From positions 1 through 35,194 of the forward strand of contig DBVR01000010.1 of assembly GCA_002308755.1 (NCBI GenBank): DNA of 35,194 nt. The letters run 5' to 3'. Numbering within the stretch: position 1 is the stretch's first letter; each line of letters opens with the position of its first letter. Below the pieces are notes generated by a model, which ran no database searches, had not been told where the DNA came from, and saw only the letters and a program-made list of their open reading frames with translations. This DNA is from Christensenella sp. UBA1259. Its GTDB lineage: Bacteria > Bacillota > Clostridia > Christensenellales > Borkfalkiaceae. Of this stretch, positions 24,338 to 32,866 are shown piece by piece. The position numbers and the translations under genes were made by a program.

Positions 24338-25247
24338 ATATGTTTTCGATTTATCGAAACCGTTAAGGCTTGACGTTTTTCTGACCGAAAAGAGCGGGTT
24401 TACCCGTTCGCACATAAAAAACCTGTGTTCGGGCGGTAACGTTTCGGTAAACGGCGAAACAGCGAAGGCGAACAAAAGCCTTAAACTTTCCGACAGAGTG
24501 GTTTTATGCGTGCCGGAAGACAAAAAAAGCGACCTTACGCCCAAGGATATTCCGATAGACATAGTGTATCAGGATAAAGACCTTGCGGTAATAAATAAGC
24601 CGCAGGGACTCACCGTTCACGCGGGCAACGGAACTTGCGGAGATACTCTGGTCAACGCGCTTTTGTTTTATCTCGACAATCTGTCGGGCATAAACGGAGT
24701 GATAAGGCCGGGGATAGTCCACAGAATAGATAAGAACACGTCGGGGCTTTTAGTAGTCGCCAAAAACGACGACGCGCACGTTTCGCTTGCGAAACAGATA
24801 CAGGATAAGACCTGCAAAAGGACGTACCTTGCGCTTTTGGAAGGAAACGTCGGAAAAGATTGCGGCGTGATAGAAACTTTTATCGGCAGGGATGAAAAGA
24901 ACCGCACCAAAATGGCGGTAAAAAAGACGGGCAGAAAGGCGGTAACCGAGTTTCGGGTAAAGGAAAGGTTATCGGGCTATACTCTCTGCGAATTTTCGCT
25001 CAAAACGGGCAGGACTCACCAGATAAGAGTGCACGCAAAGTATATGGGACATCCCGTTGTCGGGGATCCCGAATACGGCGTAAAAAACGGAAAATTTAAA
25101 CTTAACGGGCAACTTCTGCACGCCGCAAAACTCGAATTTATCCACCCGACGACGGGCAAAGAAATGAGTTTTACCGCGCCTTTGCCCGATTATTTTGAAA
25201 ACGTACTGGAAAAATTAAGGAACAAGACGGGAACGAAAAGTGAGTAA
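24324..25247 (+). CDS. RluD-family rRNA pseudouridine synthase
   Basis: A 307-residue RluA/RluD enzyme that converts uridines of 23S rRNA to pseudouridine. It has an N-terminal S4 RNA-binding domain (LRLDVFLTE...TRSHIKNLCSGGNVSVNG) and the catalytic domain with Asp136 in HRIDKNTSGLLVVAK, then KTGRTHQIRVHAKYMGHPVVGD and a C-terminal LLHAAKLEFIHP. The position directly after lspA is the common Firmicutes order (ylyB type). It overlaps lspA upstream (14 bases) and der downstream (8 bases), so it is part of one tightly packed operon. Confidence 0.93.
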   Translation: MKMFEYVFDLSKPLRLDVFLTEKSGFTRSHIKNLCSGGNVSVNGETAKANKSLKLSDRVVLCVPEDKKSDLTPKDIPIDIVYQDKDLAVINKPQGLTVHAGNGTCGDTLVNALLFYLDNLSGINGVIRPGIVHRIDKNTSGLLVVAKNDDAHVSLAKQIQDKTCKRTYLALLEGNVGKDCGVIETFIGRDEKNRTKMAVKKTGRKAVTEFRVKERLSGYTLCEFSLKTGRTHQIRVHAKYMGHPVVGDPEYGVKNGKFKLNGQLLHAAKLEFIHPTTGKEMSFTAPLPDYFENVLEKLRNKTGTKSE

Positions 25248-26556
25248 ACCGCTGGTCGCGATAGTCGGCAAGCCGAACGTAGGTAAATCCACCTTTTTCA
25301 ATAAGGTAGTCGGCAAAAAAATTTCAATAGTGGATAATTTCCCGGGAGTAACGAGGGATAGGCTTTACGCCGATACCGAATGGTGCGGCAAGGCTTTTAC
25401 TTTGGTCGATACCGGCGGGCTGGAACTCAAATCCACCGACGAAATGTGGCGGCATATACAAAAGCAGGCGGAGATCGCCATAGACACCGCACAGGTGATA
25501 ATACTTTTCACCGATGCGAAAACGGGGCTCACCGCCGCAGACGAAGACGTAGCGGTGAAACTTCGTAAGTCGGGGAAACCCGTTCTGGTCGCCGTAAACA
25601 AACTCGAAAATTACGATCCGCAAAAGTTATACGAATTTTATTCCTTGGGACTCGGCGAGCCTTACGCCGTTTCCGCCGAACACGGCAACGGAATAGGAGA
25701 CCTTTTGGACGCCGTAACGGCGAATTTCGACGCCGAAAACGGCGACGAAGAAGACGGCAAGGTAAAGATTGCGATAGTCGGAAAACCAAATTCGGGAAAA
25801 TCGAGTTTATGCAATAAATTGCTTGGGATAGATAGGTCGATTGTGTCAGACATAGCGGGCACTACGAGGGACGCGATAGACACGGATTTTACCGTCGGCG
25901 GCAAGACGTACACGCTTATAGACACTGCGGGTATAAGGAAGAAAAGCAACGTAACGGAAGATCTCGAATATTACAGCGTGTTAAGGGCTTTGGGTGCGGT
26001 AAGACGGGCCGACGTGTGCGTGTATTTAATAGACGCGGCGGTGGGGATAACCGAGCAGGACGTTAAAATCTGCGGGTATATCCACGAACAGAATAAGCCT
26101 TCCGTTATCGCCATGAACAAGTGGGACACGGTGGAAAAAGACGCATTTACCGTAAACGGATTCAACGACGAATTGAAAGAAGAACTTAAATTCATGGATT
26201 ACTTCGTGCCCCTTTATATTTCCGCAAAGACGGGTTTAAGGACGGAAAAGATACTTTCCGCTTGCGATAAAGTACTTGAAAACGCCAAAAAGCGCATACC
26301 AACGGGGCAACTTAACGACCTTATTTTCGACTGTGTGAGAGCCAACGAACCGCCGTCTTTCAACGGCAAACGCCTTAAAATAAATTACGTTACGCAGACG
26401 GGAGAACTCCCGCCGACGTTTGCGATATTCGTAAACGACGCGAAACTTATGCATTTTTCTTATAAGCGATACCTTGAAAACTGTTTGCGTAAAGCCTACG
26501 ATTTTTCGGGAACGCCTATAAATATCTTTATAAGGGAGAAAGAAGAGTATGAATAG
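25240..26556 (+). CDS. der: Ribosome-assembly GTPase Der (EngA)
   Basis: A 438-residue protein with two GTPase domains in tandem and a C-terminal KH-like domain, needed for 50S ribosome maturation. Domain 1 has GKPNVGKSTFFN, the G2/G3 region FPGVTRDRLYAD and DTGG; its G4 reads NKLE rather than the common NKxD. Domain 2 has GKPNSGKSSLCN, IAGTTRDAIDTDF, DTAGIRKKS and a standard NKWD. The KH-like end is YVTQTGELPPTFAIFVN. GTG 25240 overlaps the previous stop by eight bases and starts exactly at the conserved region. Confidence 0.96.
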   Translation: MSKPLVAIVGKPNVGKSTFFNKVVGKKISIVDNFPGVTRDRLYADTEWCGKAFTLVDTGGLELKSTDEMWRHIQKQAEIAIDTAQVIILFTDAKTGLTAADEDVAVKLRKSGKPVLVAVNKLENYDPQKLYEFYSLGLGEPYAVSAEHGNGIGDLLDAVTANFDAENGDEEDGKVKIAIVGKPNSGKSSLCNKLLGIDRSIVSDIAGTTRDAIDTDFTVGGKTYTLIDTAGIRKKSNVTEDLEYYSVLRALGAVRRADVCVYLIDAAVGITEQDVKICGYIHEQNKPSVIAMNKWDTVEKDAFTVNGFNDELKEELKFMDYFVPLYISAKTGLRTEKILSACDKVLENAKKRIPTGQLNDLIFDCVRANEPPSFNGKRLKINYVTQTGELPPTFAIFVNDAKLMHFSYKRYLENCLRKAYDFSGTPINIFIREKEEYE

Positions 26557-27307
26557 TTTTTTACTCGTCGTTACCGCCGTGTGCGGATACCTTATAGGGA
26601 GCATAAACTGGGCGCTTATAATATCGGCAACGAAGAAGCGCGACATAAGAAGTATGGGCAGCGGCAACCCCGGTACTCTCAATATGAGCAGGAATTTCGG
26701 GCTGAAATTCGGACTTCTGACTTTTTTTCTCGATGTGTGTAAAGGCGCGATCCCAACTCTTATCGCGTTTTTTATATTCCGCGGCAAGCATTTCGAAAAT
26801 TCCGTGTTTATGCTACACGATTTCGCGGTTTACCTTTGCGGGCTTTCGGTGGTTTTGGGGCATATTTTCCCTATATACTTTAAGTTTAAGGGCGGCAAAG
26901 GCATAGCGTCCACGATAGGCGTATTTATCGTGGCGGAATCGGTGCACGGCGTAGGTTGGGCAATGGTCGCCATAGCGGCTTTGGTCGCCGCGGCGGTGTT
27001 TATATATATAACCGAATTCGGCGCGATGGGTTCTTTTATTGCCATAACTCCGCCGGCGGTAAGCGGGAGTATATATCTTTTCATAACGTACGGCGGAAAA
27101 GGCGTGGACGGCGTTTGCGTGACTTTTCACGTAGTTACGAATATGCTGATACTGGCGATATGTTTCTTTACCTGGTTCGCGCACAGGAAAAACATAGAAC
27201 GTATGCTTGCGGGCGACGAACATCCTACGTCGTTTAAAAGTATGATGGTAAAGGCGAGAGCCAAAAAATTGCAGAAAAAAGAAGAAGAAAGTAAGGACGA
27301 AAAGTAA
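26549..27307 (+). CDS. plsY: Acyl-phosphate:glycerol-3-phosphate acyltransferase PlsY
   Basis: A 252-residue multi-helix membrane enzyme that puts the first acyl chain on glycerol-3-phosphate in phospholipid synthesis, using acyl-phosphate. The three family motifs are present: SGNPGTLNMSRNFG, GHIFPIYFKFKGGKGIAS and HRKNIERMLAGDE. It is longer than the usual 200 residues because of a middle stretch (about 135-190) and a Lys/Glu-rich tail. Der-plsY is a standard Firmicutes pair; here they overlap by eight bases. Confidence 0.94.
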   Translation: MNSFLLVVTAVCGYLIGSINWALIISATKKRDIRSMGSGNPGTLNMSRNFGLKFGLLTFFLDVCKGAIPTLIAFFIFRGKHFENSVFMLHDFAVYLCGLSVVLGHIFPIYFKFKGGKGIASTIGVFIVAESVHGVGWAMVAIAALVAAAVFIYITEFGAMGSFIAITPPAVSGSIYLFITYGGKGVDGVCVTFHVVTNMLILAICFFTWFAHRKNIERMLAGDEHPTSFKSMMVKARAKKLQKKEEESKDEK

Positions 27308-27313
27308 ATTTTT

Positions 27314-27342
27314 TCATAAATAAAACAGGTCTCTCATATATT
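27314..27342 (+). promoter_or_regulatory. Candidate sigma-E promoter of spoIVA
   Basis: TCATAAA (27314-27320), 14-bp spacer, CATATATT (27335-27342). The -10 matches the Bacillus sigma-E consensus CATACAHT at seven of eight positions and the -35 KMATATT at five of seven. The B. subtilis spoIVA gene is sigma-E dependent, which supports the call. Confidence 0.55.
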
Positions 27343-27370
27343 ATTCGTGTAATATGTGGGAGGTTTTTTT

Positions 27371-28849
27371 ATGGAAAAATACGATATCTATACCGATATT
27401 TCGCGTCGTACCGAAGGTGAAATATTTATCGGTGTGGTAGGGCCGGTGAGAACGGGTAAGTCGACTTTTATTTCTAAATTCGTCGAAAATTTCATTTTAC
27501 CCAATATAAGCAACAAACTGCAAAAGCAGATAACCGGCGACGAAATGCCGCAATCTGCGGACGGCAAGGCAATAATGACGACGCAGCCGAAATTTATTCC
27601 GTCGGGCGGCGTAAAGGTGCAGTTTAAAAATAAGGTTTCGGCAAACGTCAGACTTATAGATTGCGTGGGGTATCTCGTAGACGGCGCGACGGGCGCGGAA
27701 GAAAACGGCGTAAAAAGACTCGTAAAAACCCCGTGGGACGATAAGGAGATAACTTTCGAGCGCGCCGCGGAAATAGGCACGGAAAAGGTGATAGAAGAAT
27801 ATTCCACGATAGGGATAGTAGTAACCACCGACGGCAGTTTCGGCGAAATAACAAGGGCGAACTACGTTTCGGCGGAAGAAAAGGTCGTTAAGAAACTCAA
27901 AGCGCAGAATAAACCTTTTATTATCGTGTTAAACAGCAAAACGCCCGACGGGGAAGACGCGCTGGAACTTAAAAATAAGTTGGAATCAAAATACGGCGTT
28001 TCGGTCGTGTGTACGGACGTTCTTCATATGACCGCGGACGACATAAGCGATATTATGGAAAAAGTGCTTATGGAATTCCCGATGTCTTCTTTCAATATTG
28101 AAATGCCGAAATGGATGCAGGCGCTACCTTCCGACAGCAAGATAATAGCGAAACTTTTGGAAGACGTGAAAAAATCTTCCGAAAGAATGTTCAAAATGAA
28201 AGATTTCGCAGTAATGACGGAACTCTACGGGGAAGACGAAGACTACGAGGGCGTGGAACTCGGCGAACTCGATCTGGGAGTGGGCGTCGGCAGATATTCG
28301 GTGAAAGTAAAGGACGGCGTTTTCTATAAGGTTCTGTCCGAAGAGTGCGAAGAAACCATAAACGACGACTACGAACTTATAAGTTTCATAAAAGGCTTTG
28401 CGGAAAACAAACGCAAGTTCGCGAAGATAAAAGACGCGCTGTCGAGCGCGGAAGAAGACGGCTACGGCGTAGTCCTTCCTTCGATAGCCGAGATGGATCT
28501 CGAAGAGCCCGTTTTGGTAAAACAGGGCGGTAAATTCGGAGTAAAACTCAAAGCGTCCGCACCGAGCTTGCACATAATGAAAATAGACGTCGCGACCGAA
28601 GTTTCGCCCATAGTCGGCACGGAAAAACAGGGCGAAGATCTCATCAACTTCATTATGAATAAATTTCAGGATAATCCGTCGGGAATATGGGAAACGAACA
28701 TGTTCGGAAAATCCCTTCACGACCTTATGAACGAAGGGCTTGCGGGGAAAATAAATTCCATGCCCAAAGACGCGCAGAATAAACTGCGCAAGACCGTTAC
28801 CCGCATAGTCAACGAAAATAAAGGCGGAGTTCTTTGTATTTTGCTGTAA
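27371..28849 (+). CDS. spoIVA: Spore coat morphogenetic ATPase SpoIVA
   Basis: A 492-residue SpoIVA protein, which polymerises with ATP hydrolysis around the forespore and forms the base of the spore coat. The N-terminal P-loop is GPVRTGKST (residues 24-32), followed by DCVGYLV and the FGEITRANY region; the long C-terminal part ends GGVLCILL, close to the end that anchors B. subtilis SpoIVA. Length is normal. ATG 27371 follows GGGAGG at a good distance; the GTG at 27356 lies in the ribosome site region. The gene is a single unit after plsY and shows that this organism can make endospores or descends from a spore-former. Confidence 0.96.
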   Translation: MEKYDIYTDISRRTEGEIFIGVVGPVRTGKSTFISKFVENFILPNISNKLQKQITGDEMPQSADGKAIMTTQPKFIPSGGVKVQFKNKVSANVRLIDCVGYLVDGATGAEENGVKRLVKTPWDDKEITFERAAEIGTEKVIEEYSTIGIVVTTDGSFGEITRANYVSAEEKVVKKLKAQNKPFIIVLNSKTPDGEDALELKNKLESKYGVSVVCTDVLHMTADDISDIMEKVLMEFPMSSFNIEMPKWMQALPSDSKIIAKLLEDVKKSSERMFKMKDFAVMTELYGEDEDYEGVELGELDLGVGVGRYSVKVKDGVFYKVLSEECEETINDDYELISFIKGFAENKRKFAKIKDALSSAEEDGYGVVLPSIAEMDLEEPVLVKQGGKFGVKLKASAPSLHIMKIDVATEVSPIVGTEKQGEDLINFIMNKFQDNPSGIWETNMFGKSLHDLMNEGLAGKINSMPKDAQNKLRKTVTRIVNENKGGVLCILL

Positions 28850-28855
28850 AAACGC

Positions 28856-28884
28856 TTGACTTTTCTTTTTGACGGTGCTACCAT
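28856..28884 (+). promoter_or_regulatory. Promoter of the ArsR-family gene
   Basis: TTGACT (28856-28861), 17-bp spacer, TACCAT (28879-28884). The dyad operator begins two bases later, so bound repressor would sit over the transcription start. Confidence 0.6.
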
Positions 28885-28885
28885 A

Positions 28886-28905
28886 ATATTAGCAAACGCT
28901 AATAT
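28886..28905 (+). promoter_or_regulatory. ArsR-type operator 1
   Basis: A perfect 8-bp dyad, ATATTAGC-AAAC-GCTAATAT, of the size and AT-rich form used by ArsR/SmtB metal sensors, located between the promoter and the sensor gene. A second copy of the pattern lies before the ATPase at 29342-29361. Confidence 0.8.
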
Positions 28906-28916
28906 AGGTGGGAAAA

Positions 28917-29264
28917 ATGGAAGATTGTTCCTGTTTTACCGGAAAGCATGCGGAGATTAAGCGTAAACTCGAAACTTCGCCCGAATACCTTCGGGCGGTG
29001 GAAGATATGAGTAAAATGTTTTCTTTGCTCGGCGACGTAAGCCGTATGAAAATATTGCTTGCGTTAAAGGAAGGGGAACTCTGCGTTTACCGCATCTGCG
29101 AAACGATAGGCGGCAAGCAATCGGCGGTATCGCAACATTTAAGAAAATTGAAAGACGGCAATCTCGTAAAATCCAGAAAAGACGGCAATCAGGTACTGTA
29201 TTCTTTAAGCGACGAACACGTCGTAAGCATAATAAACATGGCGATACAACACAGGCACTGTTAA
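28917..29264 (+). CDS. ArsR/SmtB-family metal-sensing repressor
   Basis: A 115-residue winged-helix repressor of the CadC/SmtB type. The recognition region is GKQSAVSQHLRKLKDGNLVK. Possible metal ligands are C4 and C6 near the N-terminus (EDCSCF), C56 and C61 in helix alpha-3 (ELCVYRICE, compare ELCVCDL of CadC), and the C-terminal HRHC. This set suggests Cd/Zn/Pb sensing. ATG 28917 follows AGGTGGG. The gene lies just after a perfect dyad operator and before the metal ATPase, so it should repress both itself and the pump, releasing DNA on metal binding. Confidence 0.92.
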   Translation: MEDCSCFTGKHAEIKRKLETSPEYLRAVEDMSKMFSLLGDVSRMKILLALKEGELCVYRICETIGGKQSAVSQHLRKLKDGNLVKSRKDGNQVLYSLSDEHVVSIINMAIQHRHC

Positions 29265-29305
29265 AACGGCGATAAGGCGGGATAAAAATAATACGCGATA
29301 AAATC

Positions 29306-29330
29306 AAAAAGGCAAACTTTTGCCTTTTTA
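29306..29330 (+). terminator. Terminator between the sensor and the ATPase
   Basis: AAAAAGGCAA (29306-29315) pairs with TTGCCTTTTT (29320-29329) around a 4-base loop; the stem ends in a T run. It suggests that the ATPase has its own promoter. Confidence 0.7.
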
Positions 29331-29361
29331 ATTCGGAAAATATATTAGTATATCATAATAT
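29328..29361 (+). promoter_or_regulatory. ATPase promoter overlapped by ArsR-type operator 2
   Basis: TTAATT (29328-29333), 17-bp spacer and TATCAT (29351-29356) form a modest promoter. ATATTAG-N6-ATAATAT at 29342-29361 has the same 20-bp layout as operator 1 and covers the -10 box. The sequences CCATAATATT and TCATAATATT near the two -10 boxes are also alike. Confidence 0.6.
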
Positions 29362-29376
29362 TGTAAAAGGCAAAAA

Positions 29377-31275
29377 ATGAAAGAGTGTAATTGCAATGCT
29401 TGCGGTGCGGTCGCACCGTGCGGGTGTGAAGAAGAAAGAGAAAACAGGGTATTCCCGCTACTAAAACTTATTTTAAGCGCGGTTCTGACCGTAGCCGCGC
29501 TATTTTTCGTACAAGACGGCGCGATAAAACTTGCGCTGTTTATAGCTGCCGTTGTCGTTTGCGGCTACGAAACGGCGTGGAAGTGCGTTAAAAACGTAGC
29601 GCACGGGGAGTTTTTCGACGAGAACACGCTTATGGTAACGGCGTCGGCGGTGGCGTTTGCCTTGGGGGAGTATTTTGAAGGCGTTATCATAATGATACTC
29701 TATAATTTGGGGGAATTTCTGGAAGACGTAGCGACCGACGGGTCGAAGGAAAAAATAGCGGGGCTTGCGAAACTTAAAGTTGCGACGGCGAATCTTATTT
29801 GCGGAGAAGAAATAAAAGAAGTGTCGCCGGAAGACGTTCCGATAGGCAGTTATATTCTCGTAAAGAAAGGCGAAAGAGTGCCTATCGACGGAATACTTTC
29901 GGACGATACGGCGGAAACCGATATGAGAGACGTTACGGGAGAGAGCAGGCTTTACGTTCTGAAAAAAGGCGATAACGTGTTCGGCGGCGCGATAAATACG
30001 GGAAACGCTTTCGTAATTAAAACGACGAAAGCGTATAAAGACAGCGCGGCGGAGAGAATAATAGCCATGGTGGAAGAGGCTGCGGAGAGAAAGGCGAAAA
30101 GCCAGAAATTCATAACTTCCTTTGCTAAAATTTATACGCCGTGCGTAGTGGGGTTAAGCCTTTTGGTCGCACTTGTTCCGCCGCTTTTCGACGGGTACGA
30201 TTTCGGCAAATGGATATATAAGGCGCTTACTTTTCTCATAGTCGCCTGTCCCTGCGCCCTGGTCATTTCCGTGCCTTTGGGGTTTTTTATCGGCATAGGG
30301 TCGCTTGCGAAAAACGGCGTGCTGGTTAAGGGCGGCAATTTTATCGAAACGCTTGCCGAAACCGACACCGTGGTTCTGGATAAGACGGGAACTCTTACCA
30401 CGGGAAATTTTGCCGTCTCGGAGATAAATTCTTATTCCGAATACGACGAAAAGGAGATACTTAATTTTGCGGCGTCTTTGGAGATTTTATCGTCCCACCC
30501 CTTGGCAAAGTCTCTGGCGAGCAAAAACCCATTACAAACTCTTTCTGCGGATAACGTCAAGGAATATGCGGGGAAAGGTATGGAAGGCGTTATCGGGGGA
30601 AAGAAGTTTCTCGTCGGGAGTGAAAGTTTCCTTACCGAAAACGGCGTGGCGGTAAATTGCGGCGAAATCGCCGAAAACACCGCGATATTCGTAGCGGAAG
30701 GAGAAAGGCTGATAGGTCGCATACTTTTTTCCGACGAGATAAAACCGCAGGCAAAAGAGCTCGTAAAAGCACTCGGTCGCGTTTCGGTGAAGAACGTAGC
30801 CGTTATAAGCGGGGATAAAAAAGAGATCGCGGATTCAGTCGGAAAACGCGTCGGGATAACGGAAGTTTACTCGGAACTGTTGCCCGACGAAAAGGTCGGC
30901 AAACTTTCGGAAATAATGAAAAGATCCAAGGGAAAGACGCTGTATTGCGGGGACGGGGTAAACGATTCGCCGTCTATCGCCGTAGCCGATGTCGGGGTTG
31001 CCATGGGGGCTTTGGGAAGCGAAGCCGCGATAGATTGCGCCGACGTCGTTATATCCGACGATAACGTTATGAAAATTCCTTACGCCATAAAGAGATCGAA
31101 AAGGATATTGAGAACGGTAAGAATAAACATTATCGCGGCGATATCCGTTAAAATCGTATTCATGGCGTTGGGTATCGCGTTGCCGTTGCCTATCTTTGCG
31201 GCGACCGCGGCAGACGTCGGGGTAATGCTTCTCGCCGTTCTCAATTCCCTTTGTATAGGACTAAAAGACAAGTAA
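29377..31275 (+). CDS. P1B-type heavy-metal ATPase (Zn/Cd/Pb efflux)
   Basis: A 632-residue heavy-metal pump. It has the CPC metal site in helix 6 (VACPCALVIS), TGES, the phosphorylated DKTGTLTTG, the SHPLAKS histidine-proline motif and GDGVNDSPSIA. The last helix contains DVGVMLLAVLNSL, whose Asp is typical of the Zn/Cd/Pb subgroup (P1B-2). There is no HMA domain; instead the first 20 residues carry a Cys cluster (C4, C6, C9, C15, C17) that could bind or sense metal. It should export Zn, Cd or Pb from the cytoplasm. It is preceded by AAAGG and is controlled by the neighbouring ArsR-type repressor through operator 2. The gene ends five bases from the convergent permease gene. Confidence 0.95.
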   Translation: MKECNCNACGAVAPCGCEEERENRVFPLLKLILSAVLTVAALFFVQDGAIKLALFIAAVVVCGYETAWKCVKNVAHGEFFDENTLMVTASAVAFALGEYFEGVIIMILYNLGEFLEDVATDGSKEKIAGLAKLKVATANLICGEEIKEVSPEDVPIGSYILVKKGERVPIDGILSDDTAETDMRDVTGESRLYVLKKGDNVFGGAINTGNAFVIKTTKAYKDSAAERIIAMVEEAAERKAKSQKFITSFAKIYTPCVVGLSLLVALVPPLFDGYDFGKWIYKALTFLIVACPCALVISVPLGFFIGIGSLAKNGVLVKGGNFIETLAETDTVVLDKTGTLTTGNFAVSEINSYSEYDEKEILNFAASLEILSSHPLAKSLASKNPLQTLSADNVKEYAGKGMEGVIGGKKFLVGSESFLTENGVAVNCGEIAENTAIFVAEGERLIGRILFSDEIKPQAKELVKALGRVSVKNVAVISGDKKEIADSVGKRVGITEVYSELLPDEKVGKLSEIMKRSKGKTLYCGDGVNDSPSIAVADVGVAMGALGSEAAIDCADVVISDDNVMKIPYAIKRSKRILRTVRINIIAAISVKIVFMALGIALPLPIFAATAADVGVMLLAVLNSLCIGLKDK

Positions 31276-31296
31276 AATACTTAATTTTTGTATTTT
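31274..31296. terminator. Weak hairpin between convergent genes
   Basis: AAAATAC and GTATTTT pair over 7 bp around a 9-base loop, covering both stop codons. It is AT-only apart from one pair, so it may be a weak bidirectional terminator. Confidence 0.3.
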
Positions 31297-32090
31297 ATGA
31301 TTTTCTTTTCGAGAAAAGCGACGAGCACGTACATAAGGGTGGCAAGAGCGCATAAAACGACGGTGGACGCCATAACGAGATCGAGTTTAAAAACCTGCCC
31401 GCCGTAAACGATAAGATATCCGAGTCCCGCGCGGGAAACGAGATATTCGCCCATAATAGAACCTATCCAAGCCATACCGACGCTTATTTTAAGCATGCTT
31501 ATAAAGGTTGGAAGACTCCCCGGAACCACTAACTTTTTCAGTATCTGAAATTTGCTTGCGCCGAAAGATTTTAAAAGCAGAATCTTGTTTTTATCGGTGG
31601 CGAGAAACCCGTTTAACATAGTGATCAAAGCGACTATCACGCCGATTATCACCGCCATAAACACTATCGCCTTTACGCCGCTGCCGAACCACACTATTAT
31701 TATCGGTCCCAAGGCGATCTTCGGCAAACTGTTCAAAACGACGATATACGGCTCCAAAACTCTTCTCAGTCTTTCGGACCACCAAAGGGCGAGTGCGAGA
31801 ACGTATCCCGCCGCTACGGCGATAAGAAAACCTAAAATGGTTTCGTAAAGAGTTATTCCTATGTGGTAAAGGAAATTGTCTTCGACAAAAAGCCTTCGTA
31901 CGGTCGTAGCCACTCTCGACGGGGAACTTGCGATAAACGGGTCTATAACGCCGAGATTTGCGAACAGTTCCCACAGTCCCAGAAGAAGGGCAAGCAGGGC
32001 AAACCTTAAAACCGTTACCAAGGCGTTTTCTTTTTTAAAGCGTTTTATATACTTTGCGTGTTCTTCGGAAAAATCGGCAATCTTCTTCAT
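31281..32090 (-). CDS. ABC importer permease (SsuC/ThiX type)
   Basis: A 269-residue permease with about six membrane helices and the binding-protein-dependent transport motif (LLKSFGASKFQILKKLVVPGSLP, the EAA loop that contacts the ATPase). The family moves nitrate, sulfonates, taurine or thiamine precursors; the sequence does not tell which. ATG 32090 overlaps the stop of the ATPase gene in an ATGA, with AAGGA upstream; the ATG at 32108 lies inside the ATPase frame and is less likely. It is the last gene of a three-gene importer operon. Confidence 0.92.
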   Translation of the reverse strand: MKKIADFSEEHAKYIKRFKKENALVTVLRFALLALLLGLWELFANLGVIDPFIASSPSRVATTVRRLFVEDNFLYHIGITLYETILGFLIAVAAGYVLALALWWSERLRRVLEPYIVVLNSLPKIALGPIIIVWFGSGVKAIVFMAVIIGVIVALITMLNGFLATDKNKILLLKSFGASKFQILKKLVVPGSLPTFISMLKISVGMAWIGSIMGEYLVSRAGLGYLIVYGGQVFKLDLVMASTVVLCALATLMYVLVAFLEKKIIKYKN

Positions 32091-32839
32091 TTGTCTAATT
32101 CCTTCCATATTTTTTCAAACCAGACTCCGAAATCTTTGCTCTCGCGTTTCTTTAACGGAGACTCGCCGAAAATCTTCGGTACGAATACGCACTTTACCTT
32201 TGCAGGTCTGCTTTTTAACACTATGATTATGTCAGACATAGCGATTGCTTCGGATATGTCGTGGGTGACCAAAAGTGCGGTTTTTTCTTCTTGTTTTATG
32301 ATTTTATACACGTCGTCGCAAACGGACAGCCGAGTCTGATAATCGAGTGCGGAAAAGGGTTCGTCGAGTAAAAGAAGTTTCGGGTTGGACACCAAAGTTC
32401 TGATAAGCGCCGCCCTTTGCCGCATGCCGCCCGACAGTTGATCGGGGTAATTTTTTTTAAACTCTTTAAGTCCGTATTTGTCGAGAAGGGAATCGGCAAA
32501 ATCCTTGTTCCGTTTAGTCAAAGACTTTTTTATTTCCAAGGGAAGATACACGTTTTTTTCTATGGTACGCCAAGGGAACAGCTGGTCTTTTTGCAACATA
32601 TATCCCAGATCGTTTTTCTCGTAGTCTTTTTTCCCGTTTATAAGAATTTCGCCGCTCGTAGGGGGTAAAAGCCCCGCTATGAGCGACAAAACCGTCGTCT
32701 TACCGCACCCGGACGGACCTATTATCGACAGAAAATCGCCTTTGTTACAGTAAAACGACAGGTCTTCTATCGCGCGTATCTCGTTTTCAAGCGTTTGGTA
32801 AGTCAAAGATACCTTTTTGAGTTCCAGAAGTTTTTCCAT
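32087..32839 (-). CDS. ABC importer ATPase (SsuB/TauB/ThiZ type)
   Basis: A 250-residue ATPase subunit with Walker A GPSGCGKTT, Q-loop MLQKDQLFPWRT (the LFPW form is typical of the nitrate/sulfonate/taurine group), signature LSGGMRQRAAL, Walker B LLLLDEPFSALD and H-loop LVTHDISEA. It powers the permease, with which it overlaps by four bases. All catalytic residues are intact. Confidence 0.94.
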   Translation of the reverse strand: MEKLLELKKVSLTYQTLENEIRAIEDLSFYCNKGDFLSIIGPSGCGKTTVLSLIAGLLPPTSGEILINGKKDYEKNDLGYMLQKDQLFPWRTIEKNVYLPLEIKKSLTKRNKDFADSLLDKYGLKEFKKNYPDQLSGGMRQRAALIRTLVSNPKLLLLDEPFSALDYQTRLSVCDDVYKIIKQEEKTALLVTHDISEAIAMSDIIIVLKSRPAKVKCVFVPKIFGESPLKKRESKDFGVWFEKIWKELDK

Positions 32840-32866
32840 TATTTTCTCCGAAGTGTGTCGCGTTTT

